From Marinobacter lipolyticus SM19 (lineage in GTDB: Bacteria; Pseudomonadota; Gammaproteobacteria; Pseudomonadales; Oleiphilaceae), in NCBI RefSeq assembly GCF_000397065.2, contig NZ_KE007306.1:76813-140812 (forward strand): a stretch of DNA of 64,000 bases. Direction: 5' to 3'. The notes under the pieces are model-generated. The model was given only the letters and a program-made list of their open reading frames with translations. It was not told the origin of the DNA and ran no database searches. Below are positions 42,772 through 49,095 of the stretch, piece after piece. Every line of letters starts with the position of its first letter. Within the stretch, counting starts at the first letter, position 1. Made by a program: the position numbers and the translations under genes.

Positions 42772-43278
42772 TCAGGATTCTTCGATGGTAACGGCAATGC
42801 CTGGGCTCACCAGGTCAAAAAGCCTAATTACATCGGTATTGCGCATGCGGATGCATCCATGGGATCTAGGCTTCCCCATGGGTTCGGTATCCGGTGTGCC
42901 GTGAATGTATATAAAGCGCCGGAAACTGTCGACGCCGGGGCCACGATTTATACCCGATTCACAACCGCACAACCAGAGTATTCTGGAGAGAATCCAGTCC
43001 CGCTCGGGATAGCGCGCTGCCAACTCCGGGGTGTAGATTTCACCCGTTGGCCGCCGACCAACAAACACAGTGCCCTGCGGCTGACCACCGCCCACCATGG
43101 CACGGACATAATGCCTGCCTCTCGGCGTACAGCCGCTGCTGTTTTGCTCCCCCGGACCATTCAGGGCCGTGGACACTGGAAACTGGCACAGCGATTCGCC
43201 GCCAGCGCCAATCAGCGTCAGTGACTGGGAGGCGATACTGATGTGGAGATGGGGAAAAGACCCTTTTGGCGAGTTCAT
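42772..43278 (-). CDS. L,D-transpeptidase (YkuD domain) without signal peptide
   Basis: 168 residues, almost all YkuD domain. The catalytic motif is SHGCIRM with C142 and H140, and the earlier conserved His is in FIYIHGTPDTEPMGKPRSHG. Such enzymes cross-link peptidoglycan or attach lipoproteins in the periplasm, yet the N-terminus (NSPKGSFPHLHISIASQSL) has no hydrophobic signal. I see no better upstream start. It may be cytoplasmic, exported otherwise, or misread at the start. It reads in the same direction as the MscS-type gene 56 nt downstream. Confidence 0.9.
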   Translation of the reverse strand: MNSPKGSFPHLHISIASQSLTLIGAGGESLCQFPVSTALNGPGEQNSSGCTPRGRHYVRAMVGGGQPQGTVFVGRRPTGEIYTPELAARYPERDWILSRILWLCGCESGINRGPGVDSFRRFIYIHGTPDTEPMGKPRSHGCIRMRNTDVIRLFDLVSPGIAVTIEES

Positions 43279-43337
43279 CTGCAGTTAAGCTCCCGACTGA
43301 CAACGTCAGTGCGGAAGCCTAACCGAGAGAGGACAAC

Positions 43338-44012
43338 TCAGGCAACCGGAGCCTGACTAAATGCTGGCACCAGCATGGTGTCCTCAGCTTGCATGCCAGC
43401 AGCCAGGAACGGTACCAGGCGAGCGGCAATTTCCTGGACCGTGGTTTCCACGCCCAGTTTGTTTTGCAGGATATCCCGTAACGCGTCGCTACTGGACATG
43501 GTGAATGCCGTGGCCCCGAGCATGAACTGTATCCGCCAGTAACGATCCACCGCAGACAACTGCGGTGTAGCCTCTTTCAACAGCCTCATAAAGCGACTGA
43601 AAGGCTCGCTGTATTCCTGCTCAAGAAATTTGCGCAAATGCCCCTGAGACTGGGTATACGCTAGCCCGAGCAATCGCATGAAGATGGAAATACCCTTATC
43701 TGTGCGCTGCGGCATTCGCACGGCGCTTTCCGTCAATGCCCACAAAGTCTGGTTCAGAGTGGGCGGCTCTCCATCGCAACGCTCCTCCAGCTCGTCAAAC
43801 GCGGTTTCCAGGGTGGCGGAAAACGGTGTCAGAAACCGGGCAAACACGGCGTGGATCAAAGCGTTCTTTGAACCAAAGTGGTAATTGACAGCGGCCAGAT
43901 TTACTTTAGCCTTACTGGTAATCATCCGCAGGGATGTTTCGGAGAATCCCCGATCCGCAAACAATTCTTCAGCGGCATCCAGGATGCGGTCAACGGTATC
44001 AGACTGAGCCAT
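43338..44012 (-). CDS. psrA: TetR-family fatty-acid-responsive regulator PsrA
   Basis: 224 residues. The N-terminal HTH (AEELFADRGFSETSLRMITSKAKVNLAAVNYHFGSKNALIHAVF) is nearly the same as in Pseudomonas PsrA. The C-terminal ligand domain is intact. PsrA represses its own gene and the fadBA-type beta-oxidation genes and can activate rpoS; long-chain acyl ligands relieve binding (established in Pseudomonas). The promoter region carries two tandem PsrA-type sites, so autorepression is expected here as well. In Pseudomonas lexA follows. Here an unknown membrane protein gene lies upstream. Confidence 0.93.
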   Translation of the reverse strand: MAQSDTVDRILDAAEELFADRGFSETSLRMITSKAKVNLAAVNYHFGSKNALIHAVFARFLTPFSATLETAFDELEERCDGEPPTLNQTLWALTESAVRMPQRTDKGISIFMRLLGLAYTQSQGHLRKFLEQEYSEPFSRFMRLLKEATPQLSAVDRYWRIQFMLGATAFTMSSSDALRDILQNKLGVETTVQEIAARLVPFLAAGMQAEDTMLVPAFSQAPVA

Positions 44013-44032
44013 ATTGTTATCAGTGCCTCTAG

Positions 44033-44059
44033 CAAACGTCTGTTTGAAACATACGTTTG
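44033..44059. promoter_or_regulatory. Tandem PsrA operators
   Basis: CAAAC-GTCT-GTTTG (44033-44046) and GAAAC-ATAC-GTTTG (44046-44059) share one base. Each matches the known PsrA consensus (G/C)AAAC-N2-4-GTTT(G/C) exactly. They lie 21-47 nt upstream of the psrA ATG and at the end of the preceding membrane protein gene. Confidence 0.88.
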
Positions 44060-44072
44060 AGACACTACCATG

Positions 44073-45005
44073 TCAAGCTCTCTGCTCGGGAGAAGCCGCC
44101 ACGGACGCCCATCCCCGATCAAGAGCCTCCTGATTGCCATCAAAAAACGCTTTCTGAGCCCGATCATAGGCTTTTTCCGCTTCCAACAGATAGATCAGAT
44201 ACAAGCGAATGTATTCACGGCGGGTCATGCTCCGGGCGAGCGTCCGATGTTCCGATAGAGCCAGTAACTCACTGAAGCGTGCAGCCCTGAGCGCAGGATT
44301 GAACTCCACCATACGGGCACACTGCCAGATTAGCCCTTCTTTACCTTCCAGGTGCTCGATATGCTTTCGCGCATCCCTCAGCATCCGCTTCCGCATGACA
44401 ATAAGGTCAAGGTAGGACGGGCGAGAAGTATAGATACGGCGAATGGCTGGCATCCCCATCAACAGAATGATCACGAACGCGCCGAAACCACCACCGGCAA
44501 TCCAGGCGGGAATAAATCCCGTGAGACCGCTGAGAAAGATCACCGCAGCTAGCAGAGCACTGAATAACCACAAGTCCCGACTCCGCCTGGCCGTAGCCAG
44601 GGAATAATTATCCGGCCATTCAGACATTGCAAGAATATCAAAGTCCATCAACAGAACACGGTCGCATTGCTTCAGCATCAACCTCAACTTACGCTGCTGG
44701 GACTCCGCGAGGGCTTGCTCAATAGCCGCCGGATTCTCAGCGTCCGGGGCACTATTGTCGGGGGTCTCATCTGTGAGAGACGCATCGGCACTGCCGGCCC
44801 CGCCGTCCGTCTTGGGAACGGAACCAGCCGCGCTGCCTGGCCCGGGCGCTCGATCTCCAGACGTGCGAGTCAAGGCCGGTGACCGGGCAGGGACATTCAA
44901 GGCTCCGGCCGCCGGCACAGGGTCCGCCGCACGCCCTTGCCGCAGAACCGGCTCACCCGGAGCCAGATTCCCTTGTGCCTGCGCTGTTTGTCTGTTTTCC
45001 GCCAT
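44073..45005 (-). CDS. Uncharacterised membrane protein with disordered N-terminus
   Basis: About 310 residues from ATG 45005 (AGAGGG upstream). Residues 1-110 are low complexity, rich in A, P, G and D. Then a charged helix (EQALAESQQRKLRLMLKQCDR), DRVLLMDFDILAMSEWPDN, two adjacent membrane helices (LWLFSALLAAVIFLSG, and IAGGGFGAFVIILLMGMPAI) and a cytoplasmic basic helical domain with RKHIEHLEGKEGLIWQCARM. I do not recognise it. It ends 13 nt before the psrA operators and reads toward psrA, so read-through into psrA is possible. Confidence 0.75.
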   Translation of the reverse strand: MAENRQTAQAQGNLAPGEPVLRQGRAADPVPAAGALNVPARSPALTRTSGDRAPGPGSAAGSVPKTDGGAGSADASLTDETPDNSAPDAENPAAIEQALAESQQRKLRLMLKQCDRVLLMDFDILAMSEWPDNYSLATARRSRDLWLFSALLAAVIFLSGLTGFIPAWIAGGGFGAFVIILLMGMPAIRRIYTSRPSYLDLIVMRKRMLRDARKHIEHLEGKEGLIWQCARMVEFNPALRAARFSELLALSEHRTLARSMTRREYIRLYLIYLLEAEKAYDRAQKAFFDGNQEALDRGWASVAASPEQRA

Positions 45006-45148
45006 GTGCCCTCTACCAAAGACTCGTGAGTCTACTGCCCGCCTGGCAGGCGTTGCTGGATCACCCATAACTTGTGTATCGACTGCTTTCCAGGAACTTT
45101 AACCCCTTGGCATCATGAGAACAGCTCGCTATGCTTTGCCGGTATTTC

Positions 45149-45169
45149 GCCGGCCAGGTCCTGGCCGGC
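45149..45169. repeat. Perfect GC-rich palindrome upstream of riboflavin synthase
   Basis: GCCGGCCAGG, one T, then CCTGGCCGGC form a 21-nt palindrome 19 nt before the ribE ATG. In RNA it would make an 8-bp stem with a 5-nt loop just upstream of the ribosome binding region. There is no T-tract. It could be a translational control hairpin or a protein site. No FMN riboswitch (RFN) is present. Confidence 0.6.
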
Positions 45170-45188
45170 CCCACTATGAGGGTAGTCC

Positions 45189-45809
45189 ATGTTCACAGGC
45201 ATTGTTCAAGGCGTTGCCACCATTCAGGAAGTGTCCACGGCCCCCGGCCTGAACACCTACGCTATCCGACTCCCGGCGGAGCGGCTTGAAGGCGTGACTA
45301 TTGGCGCTTCCGTCTCCATAAACGGAGCCTGCCTCACCGTCACCCGCCAGGAAGGTGATTGCCTGTATTTTGATGCCATGCAGGAAACCCTGAGACTGAC
45401 CACACTGGGAAAGCTGAACCAGGGTGACCGAGTGAACTTTGAGCGGGCAGCACGCATTGGCGACGAAATCGGCGGCCACCTGCTTTCAGGCCACGTCCAC
45501 ACCACTGCAACCGTAACGTCCATTAAGCGGCCCGAGAACAACGTCACCATTGAGTTTGAGGTACCAGAGGCTTGGGCCAGGTACATCTTTCCCAAGGGCT
45601 ATATCGCCATTAACGGCGCCAGCCTGACCATTGGAGAGGTAACCGGCAACCGCTTTAACGTCCACCTGATCCCGGAGACCCTGAGAGCCACCACGTTCGG
45701 CGATATTCAGGAAAGCGATGTGGTCAATATCGAGATCGATAGCCAGACGCAAACCATTGTGGACACCCTGGATAGGCTGGGTTACGACCGCCCTGCCCCC
45801 AATCATTGA
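45189..45809 (+). CDS. ribE: Riboflavin synthase alpha subunit
   Basis: The enzyme dismutates two 6,7-dimethyl-8-ribityllumazines to riboflavin and a pyrimidine. 206 residues. The trimer-forming start is MFTGIVQGVA. The two lumazine-binding repeats are recognisable from INGACLTVTRQEGDCLYFD and INGASLTIGEVTGNRFNVHLIPETLRATT. The catalytic N-terminal and Ser/His region GGHLLSGHVHTTA is present. Other rib genes are not adjacent. Riboflavin supply matters here because NQR alone needs four flavins. Its 3' end overlaps rlmG by 7 nt. Confidence 0.96.
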   Translation: MFTGIVQGVATIQEVSTAPGLNTYAIRLPAERLEGVTIGASVSINGACLTVTRQEGDCLYFDAMQETLRLTTLGKLNQGDRVNFERAARIGDEIGGHLLSGHVHTTATVTSIKRPENNVTIEFEVPEAWARYIFPKGYIAINGASLTIGEVTGNRFNVHLIPETLRATTFGDIQESDVVNIEIDSQTQTIVDTLDRLGYDRPAPNH

Positions 45810-46942
45810 TGGCGAGCTGAAAACACCACGAATCTGGGGTCCGCCTGCAACTGGGTAACCACCGGAAAGTACCGTTTCAGACTGCGGTGATAACCAAGGT
45901 GCCGGTTACCCACCATCAGCAGCTGCCCATTGTTTTCCAGATGCCGGGCAGCCTGCTGGAACAAACGTAACGCGATGTGGTCACCCACCACGCCACCCTC
46001 GTGGAATGGTGGGTTAAGCAGGATAAGATCAAATTTTCCTGCGCCCTCCGGCACCCCGTCCCCATGACAGAAACGCGCATCAGCGGCCGACACAGCCCTG
46101 TCTGCATTGTGTTTCGCACTAATGACCGCCTGACTGGACACATCAGTGAATACCACATTGAGTGTCGGTTGCGCGCGCAATGCTGTCAGACCCAGCACCC
46201 CGTTACCGCAGGCGAGATCCAGCACCCGTGCTCCAGGTGCCAACGCGGCCGCCGCCTGGCGAACGTCGGGCAATAACAATCGGGTTCCGATATCCAGGCG
46301 CTCTCGTGCAAATACGGCCGGGAGGCCACTGACAAGGCAGTCACCATCATCCAGCGAGTACCCCTTCCATTGTTCCTGCCAGCCATCCAGCCCCTGGTCA
46401 CCCGATCGACACACCACCACACGAGCTTTTTTACGGGCGGGACAGACCTGTTCCGTGCGGACAAGGTCATTGAACACTTCAACACTGCGGTCCGGCAAAT
46501 GTTTGATCATACCGCCAGCAATCAGGATACCGTCCGAAGCAAGTACATCGTTTGACCAGCGCAGCAGCCAGCTCAGGTAATCCAGTTGTCGGGGAATCCG
46601 CATGACAATGACATCAAATGGCCCCTGCGGCGGTGCCAGCCAGCTCTGCGGGTCAGCCGCAGGACTCTCGCCATTAGCGCGCCCGTTCAGAGCCAGGGCT
46701 CCGGCCAGGCTGGCGCTGTCAGCCAGGGATACCGGGTGGAATCGACGGAGCGCCAATGTCAAAGCTCCAAACTGATCATCCACCACCAACACCCTCATGC
46801 CTGTGTTCTCTGGCATGTGGACAAACGCCTGCTCCAGCAACAACTCATCGGCAGCATCCCAGGCTCTCAAGGTGCGATCGGTGTTGCCCGGACGTTTAAG
46901 GGTCAGCTCGTCTTCGGGCGTTCGCAGGGTGTCACTTGTCAT
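45803..46942 (-). CDS. rlmG: 23S rRNA (guanine(1835)-N2)-methyltransferase
   Basis: 379 residues with two tandem methyltransferase-like domains. The N-terminal one is degenerate (RVLVVDDQFGALTLALRR). The C-terminal one is active, with SAM motif ARVLDLACGNGVLGLTALRAQ and substrate motif LILLNPPFHEGG. The opening ELTLKRPGNTDRTLRAWDAADELLL is that of RlmG. It modifies G1835 in helix 68-type 23S rRNA. It pairs with the paralogous rsmC across an unknown 142-residue gene. Confidence 0.9.
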   Translation of the reverse strand: MTSDTLRTPEDELTLKRPGNTDRTLRAWDAADELLLEQAFVHMPENTGMRVLVVDDQFGALTLALRRFHPVSLADSASLAGALALNGRANGESPAADPQSWLAPPQGPFDVIVMRIPRQLDYLSWLLRWSNDVLASDGILIAGGMIKHLPDRSVEVFNDLVRTEQVCPARKKARVVVCRSGDQGLDGWQEQWKGYSLDDGDCLVSGLPAVFARERLDIGTRLLLPDVRQAAAALAPGARVLDLACGNGVLGLTALRAQPTLNVVFTDVSSQAVISAKHNADRAVSAADARFCHGDGVPEGAGKFDLILLNPPFHEGGVVGDHIALRLFQQAARHLENNGQLLMVGNRHLGYHRSLKRYFPVVTQLQADPRFVVFSARHQ

Positions 46943-47061
46943 TTAAGGCACCAAATCAGACATGTTGATAATCCGGGCCCATTCTAGGCTGATTACTCTA
47001 GAAATTAACCCTAAAGTGGTTTCCAAGTTGAATTGAAACCGATCCAGATGAGAGACCCAAT

Positions 47062-47490
47062 ATGATCCGCGATTCCATCAAGAGCCGCTTTGAGTCCGTT
47101 CAGGCCGCAGGCAAGCGCCTTGAAGATCAGCTTCGCCCCCAGCTCGACAAAGCGTCCGCCGAACTGAAAAAGGTTCTGGCTAACATGGGCGCTGACGTAT
47201 CTGAGCCGCGCAGCCTGTCTGAAGTGGTCAGCCAGATTCGCAGCAAAAACCCAACGTTCCGCGAACTCACATTGCGCCTCGACGTTGCGACCTACGACCT
47301 GCGTAAAAAACTGTGGTGGGACGCCAACATGATGACTGCCTATTTTACCGACAAGGCGGGCAAAACCTACCAGGCCGAGGTCAGACCCAAGCTGACCGAA
47401 GCCCGTAACCGCGCCGAATCTGAGGCCCGCCGCCTGATTGAGCAGGTACGTGACCTGGCTCCGAGCCGCACTGGCGGTGAGCAGGAATAA
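47062..47490 (+). CDS. Uncharacterised helical, charged protein
   Basis: 142 residues with a well placed start (ATG 47062) and an intrinsic terminator 58 nt after the stop, so it is likely a real single-gene unit. It is highly charged and helical throughout (SIKSRFESVQAAGKRLEDQL, then ELKKVLANMG and a C-terminal RNRAESEARRLIEQVRDL), with a compact centre, LRKKLWWDANMMTAYFTDKA. No signal peptide or membrane segment is seen. The repeated amphipathic helices recall surface-lipid-binding or nucleoid-type small proteins, but no family can be named. Confidence 0.75.
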   Translation: MIRDSIKSRFESVQAAGKRLEDQLRPQLDKASAELKKVLANMGADVSEPRSLSEVVSQIRSKNPTFRELTLRLDVATYDLRKKLWWDANMMTAYFTDKAGKTYQAEVRPKLTEARNRAESEARRLIEQVRDLAPSRTGGEQE

Positions 47491-47547
47491 GCCTCCGAGC
47501 AAGATTGATTTCAGGTTGTCTCCCGTTCACTTGGACACAGCCTTTTT

Positions 47548-47572
47548 GCCCCTCACCCCAGGGGCTTTTTTT
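47548..47572 (+). terminator. Rho-independent terminator
   Basis: The stem GCCCCT/AGGGGC with a six-base loop is followed by TTTTTTT (47566-47572). It terminates the unknown gene at 47062-47490 before the convergent rsmC. Confidence 0.85.
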
Positions 47573-47595
47573 CGTCTGGAGAAAAGTGGTGTCGG

Positions 47596-48642
47596 TTAGC
47601 GGCGTTTCGCGGAATAAACGGTGAAACGTTTGTCTGACGCCAATCGGGTCACGGGCCCGATATATTTTGCAATCAGCGACTCGTATGGCAGAAAGCTGTT
47701 GGCCACCAGTCGTAACTCACCTCCCGGCTGCAAATGAACAGCCGCCTGCTGTAAAAAGCGCTCCGTCATAGAGGTATCTGTTCGCACACCGGCGTGAAAT
47801 GGGGGATTGGTCACAATGGCACGATACTTCCGGGTGACACCAGCCAAACCGTCGGATGCCATAACATCCCCCAAAGCCCCGGCCTGGGCGTAAGTCGCCC
47901 TGGTACAAATCACCGCCTGGGATTGGACGTCCACTGCATCAATCGGGGACGGCTCAAGGCCTTGCGACCGTTGCCAACACTGAATCCAACTGCCAATCAC
48001 ACCGGCACCGCAGGCAAAATCCAGTGCATAGCCGCGGGTAAGTGGTTGCTCAACAAGGCTTTGCAGCAACATCGACGTGCCGTCATCCAGCTGCCCATCA
48101 CTGAAAATGCCCGGCAAGCCAGCGACATCGACCCTCACACCCGCACACTCGACCGGGTGCCACTGCATCCAGGTGTCCAGATCAAAGCTCGTCACCGGCA
48201 CGAATGACTCCGCCAGCCATACCTGACAATGACGGGCACTATCCACCTTGGCGGCATCCGGAGCCACAAGCTTCAATTGCTTGACCGCGCCGGCGATACC
48301 TTCGCGTTTCTCCCCAATCAGCACCAGCCTTGCGTCTTCGGCAGCCAGCCAGCGCGCCAGTTCCAGCCGGAATGTCAGCTCGGCGCGAGCTTTGGGCAGG
48401 AAAACCACCAGGGTATCTGCTCCGCCAGCTTCCAGGTTATCGTCGTCGTACCCATAAGCCAGTTGCCAGCCTTTGATCGCGGGCATCCGGGAAAACACGC
48501 CGGCATGGTCCGTCATCGCAACGCCACCACTGGGCAATTGAGATAACAAGGCGGCATCGGAGAGACCAATCAGGGTCAGGCGCCCCTTGATCAGGTCGCG
48601 ATTTCTAAGCAGGGCCTCATGGGCGTTAGGTAATGCAGACAT
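47596..48642 (-). CDS. rsmC: 16S rRNA (guanine(1207)-N2)-methyltransferase
   Basis: 348 residues with the same two-domain plan as rlmG: a degenerate N-terminal domain (about 1-165) and a catalytic C-terminal one with YALDFACGAGVIGSW for SAM and RAIVTNPPFHAGVRTD for the guanine N2 site. The N-terminus (NAHEALLRNRDLIKGRLTL) fits RsmC. It methylates G1207 in helix 34 of 16S rRNA after 30S assembly. No promoter is obvious. The small gene at 48752-48925 lies 109 nt upstream on the same strand and may be read together with it. Confidence 0.9.
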   Translation of the reverse strand: MSALPNAHEALLRNRDLIKGRLTLIGLSDAALLSQLPSGGVAMTDHAGVFSRMPAIKGWQLAYGYDDDNLEAGGADTLVVFLPKARAELTFRLELARWLAAEDARLVLIGEKREGIAGAVKQLKLVAPDAAKVDSARHCQVWLAESFVPVTSFDLDTWMQWHPVECAGVRVDVAGLPGIFSDGQLDDGTSMLLQSLVEQPLTRGYALDFACGAGVIGSWIQCWQRSQGLEPSPIDAVDVQSQAVICTRATYAQAGALGDVMASDGLAGVTRKYRAIVTNPPFHAGVRTDTSMTERFLQQAAVHLQPGGELRLVANSFLPYESLIAKYIGPVTRLASDKRFTVYSAKRR

Positions 48643-48751
48643 TGGTTTGGAACATCCCGAGCAGGTATACAGGCGGGATACTCTAACCGGAATCAGGTCC
48701 GGAGTCTCGGTTCACAGACTCCGGGTCCGGAGATATACGAGAAGTGGGGTC

Positions 48752-48925
48752 CTACTTGTACCGGGCAACAGTGCCAACTCGCAGGGCATCTTCTGGAGAC
48801 ATCCCCCAGTCTTCACGCTGTGCGGGCTTGCGGGGTTGTTCGCCTCTTCGATTAAAATCGACAGCAACCTCAGCGCTTTTTAGCTGGCTCAATGCTTCCA
48901 GAGCTTTTTGCATCAATTCTCGCAT
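48752..48925 (-). CDS. Small protein of 57 residues, unknown function
   Basis: The open frame from ATG 48925 to TAG 48752 has a near-perfect Shine-Dalgarno AGGAGGTG five nt before the start. The product begins MRELMQKALEALSQLKSAEV, has a charged middle (RRGEQPRKPAQREDW) and ends GTVARYK. It is soluble and predicted helical at the N-terminus, without cysteines or membrane segments. The upstream region contains two palindromic sites (48947-48962 and 48995-49017), which suggests regulated expression. I do not recognise a family. It lies between gdhB and rsmC on their strand. Confidence 0.7.
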   Translation of the reverse strand: MRELMQKALEALSQLKSAEVAVDFNRRGEQPRKPAQREDWGMSPEDALRVGTVARYK

Positions 48926-48946
48926 TGTTCACCTCCTGACTGACTA

Positions 48947-48962
48947 CGGTACGAGTGTACCG
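48947..48962. promoter_or_regulatory. Palindromic operator-like site upstream of the 57-residue gene
   Basis: CGGTAC-GAGT-GTACCG is a perfect 6-bp inverted repeat with a 4-nt spacer, located 22-37 nt before the start codon. On the gene's strand it would overlap a weak -10 (TACACT). It is typical in form of a TetR- or LuxR-type operator. Confidence 0.5.
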
Positions 48963-48994
48963 AAACGTCCGCAGGCTATCTGTGATGACACCGA

Positions 48995-49017
48995 GGGTCA
49001 ACAAGTGACCCCCGTCA
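48995..49017. promoter_or_regulatory. Overlapping inverted repeats near a -35 of the small gene
   Basis: GGGTCA-N5-TGACCC (48995-49011) overlaps GTGAC-CCC-GTCAC (49005-49017). On the minus strand the first palindrome includes TTGACC, a possible -35 for the 57-residue gene. The half-site TGACCC recurs. The remainder of the gap between the small gene and gdhB (48926-49095) shows no gene. Confidence 0.4.
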
Positions 49018-49095
49018 CGATTTTTTGACACAATTTGACGGTTTTCAGGCCATTTTTCGAGCGGCCAGTAAAAACCGAGAGCCTTGATGCAAAAC

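Noticed and set aside
45006..45188. FMN riboswitch (RFN element) before ribE
   Set aside because: I looked for the conserved RFN stems (AGGATTC-like P3 and others) and saw none; only the 21-nt palindrome is present.
48587..48883. 98-codon plus-strand frame over the rsmC start and the small gene
   Set aside because: It has no ribosome site and overlaps the start of rsmC and the better supported minus-strand 57-codon gene.
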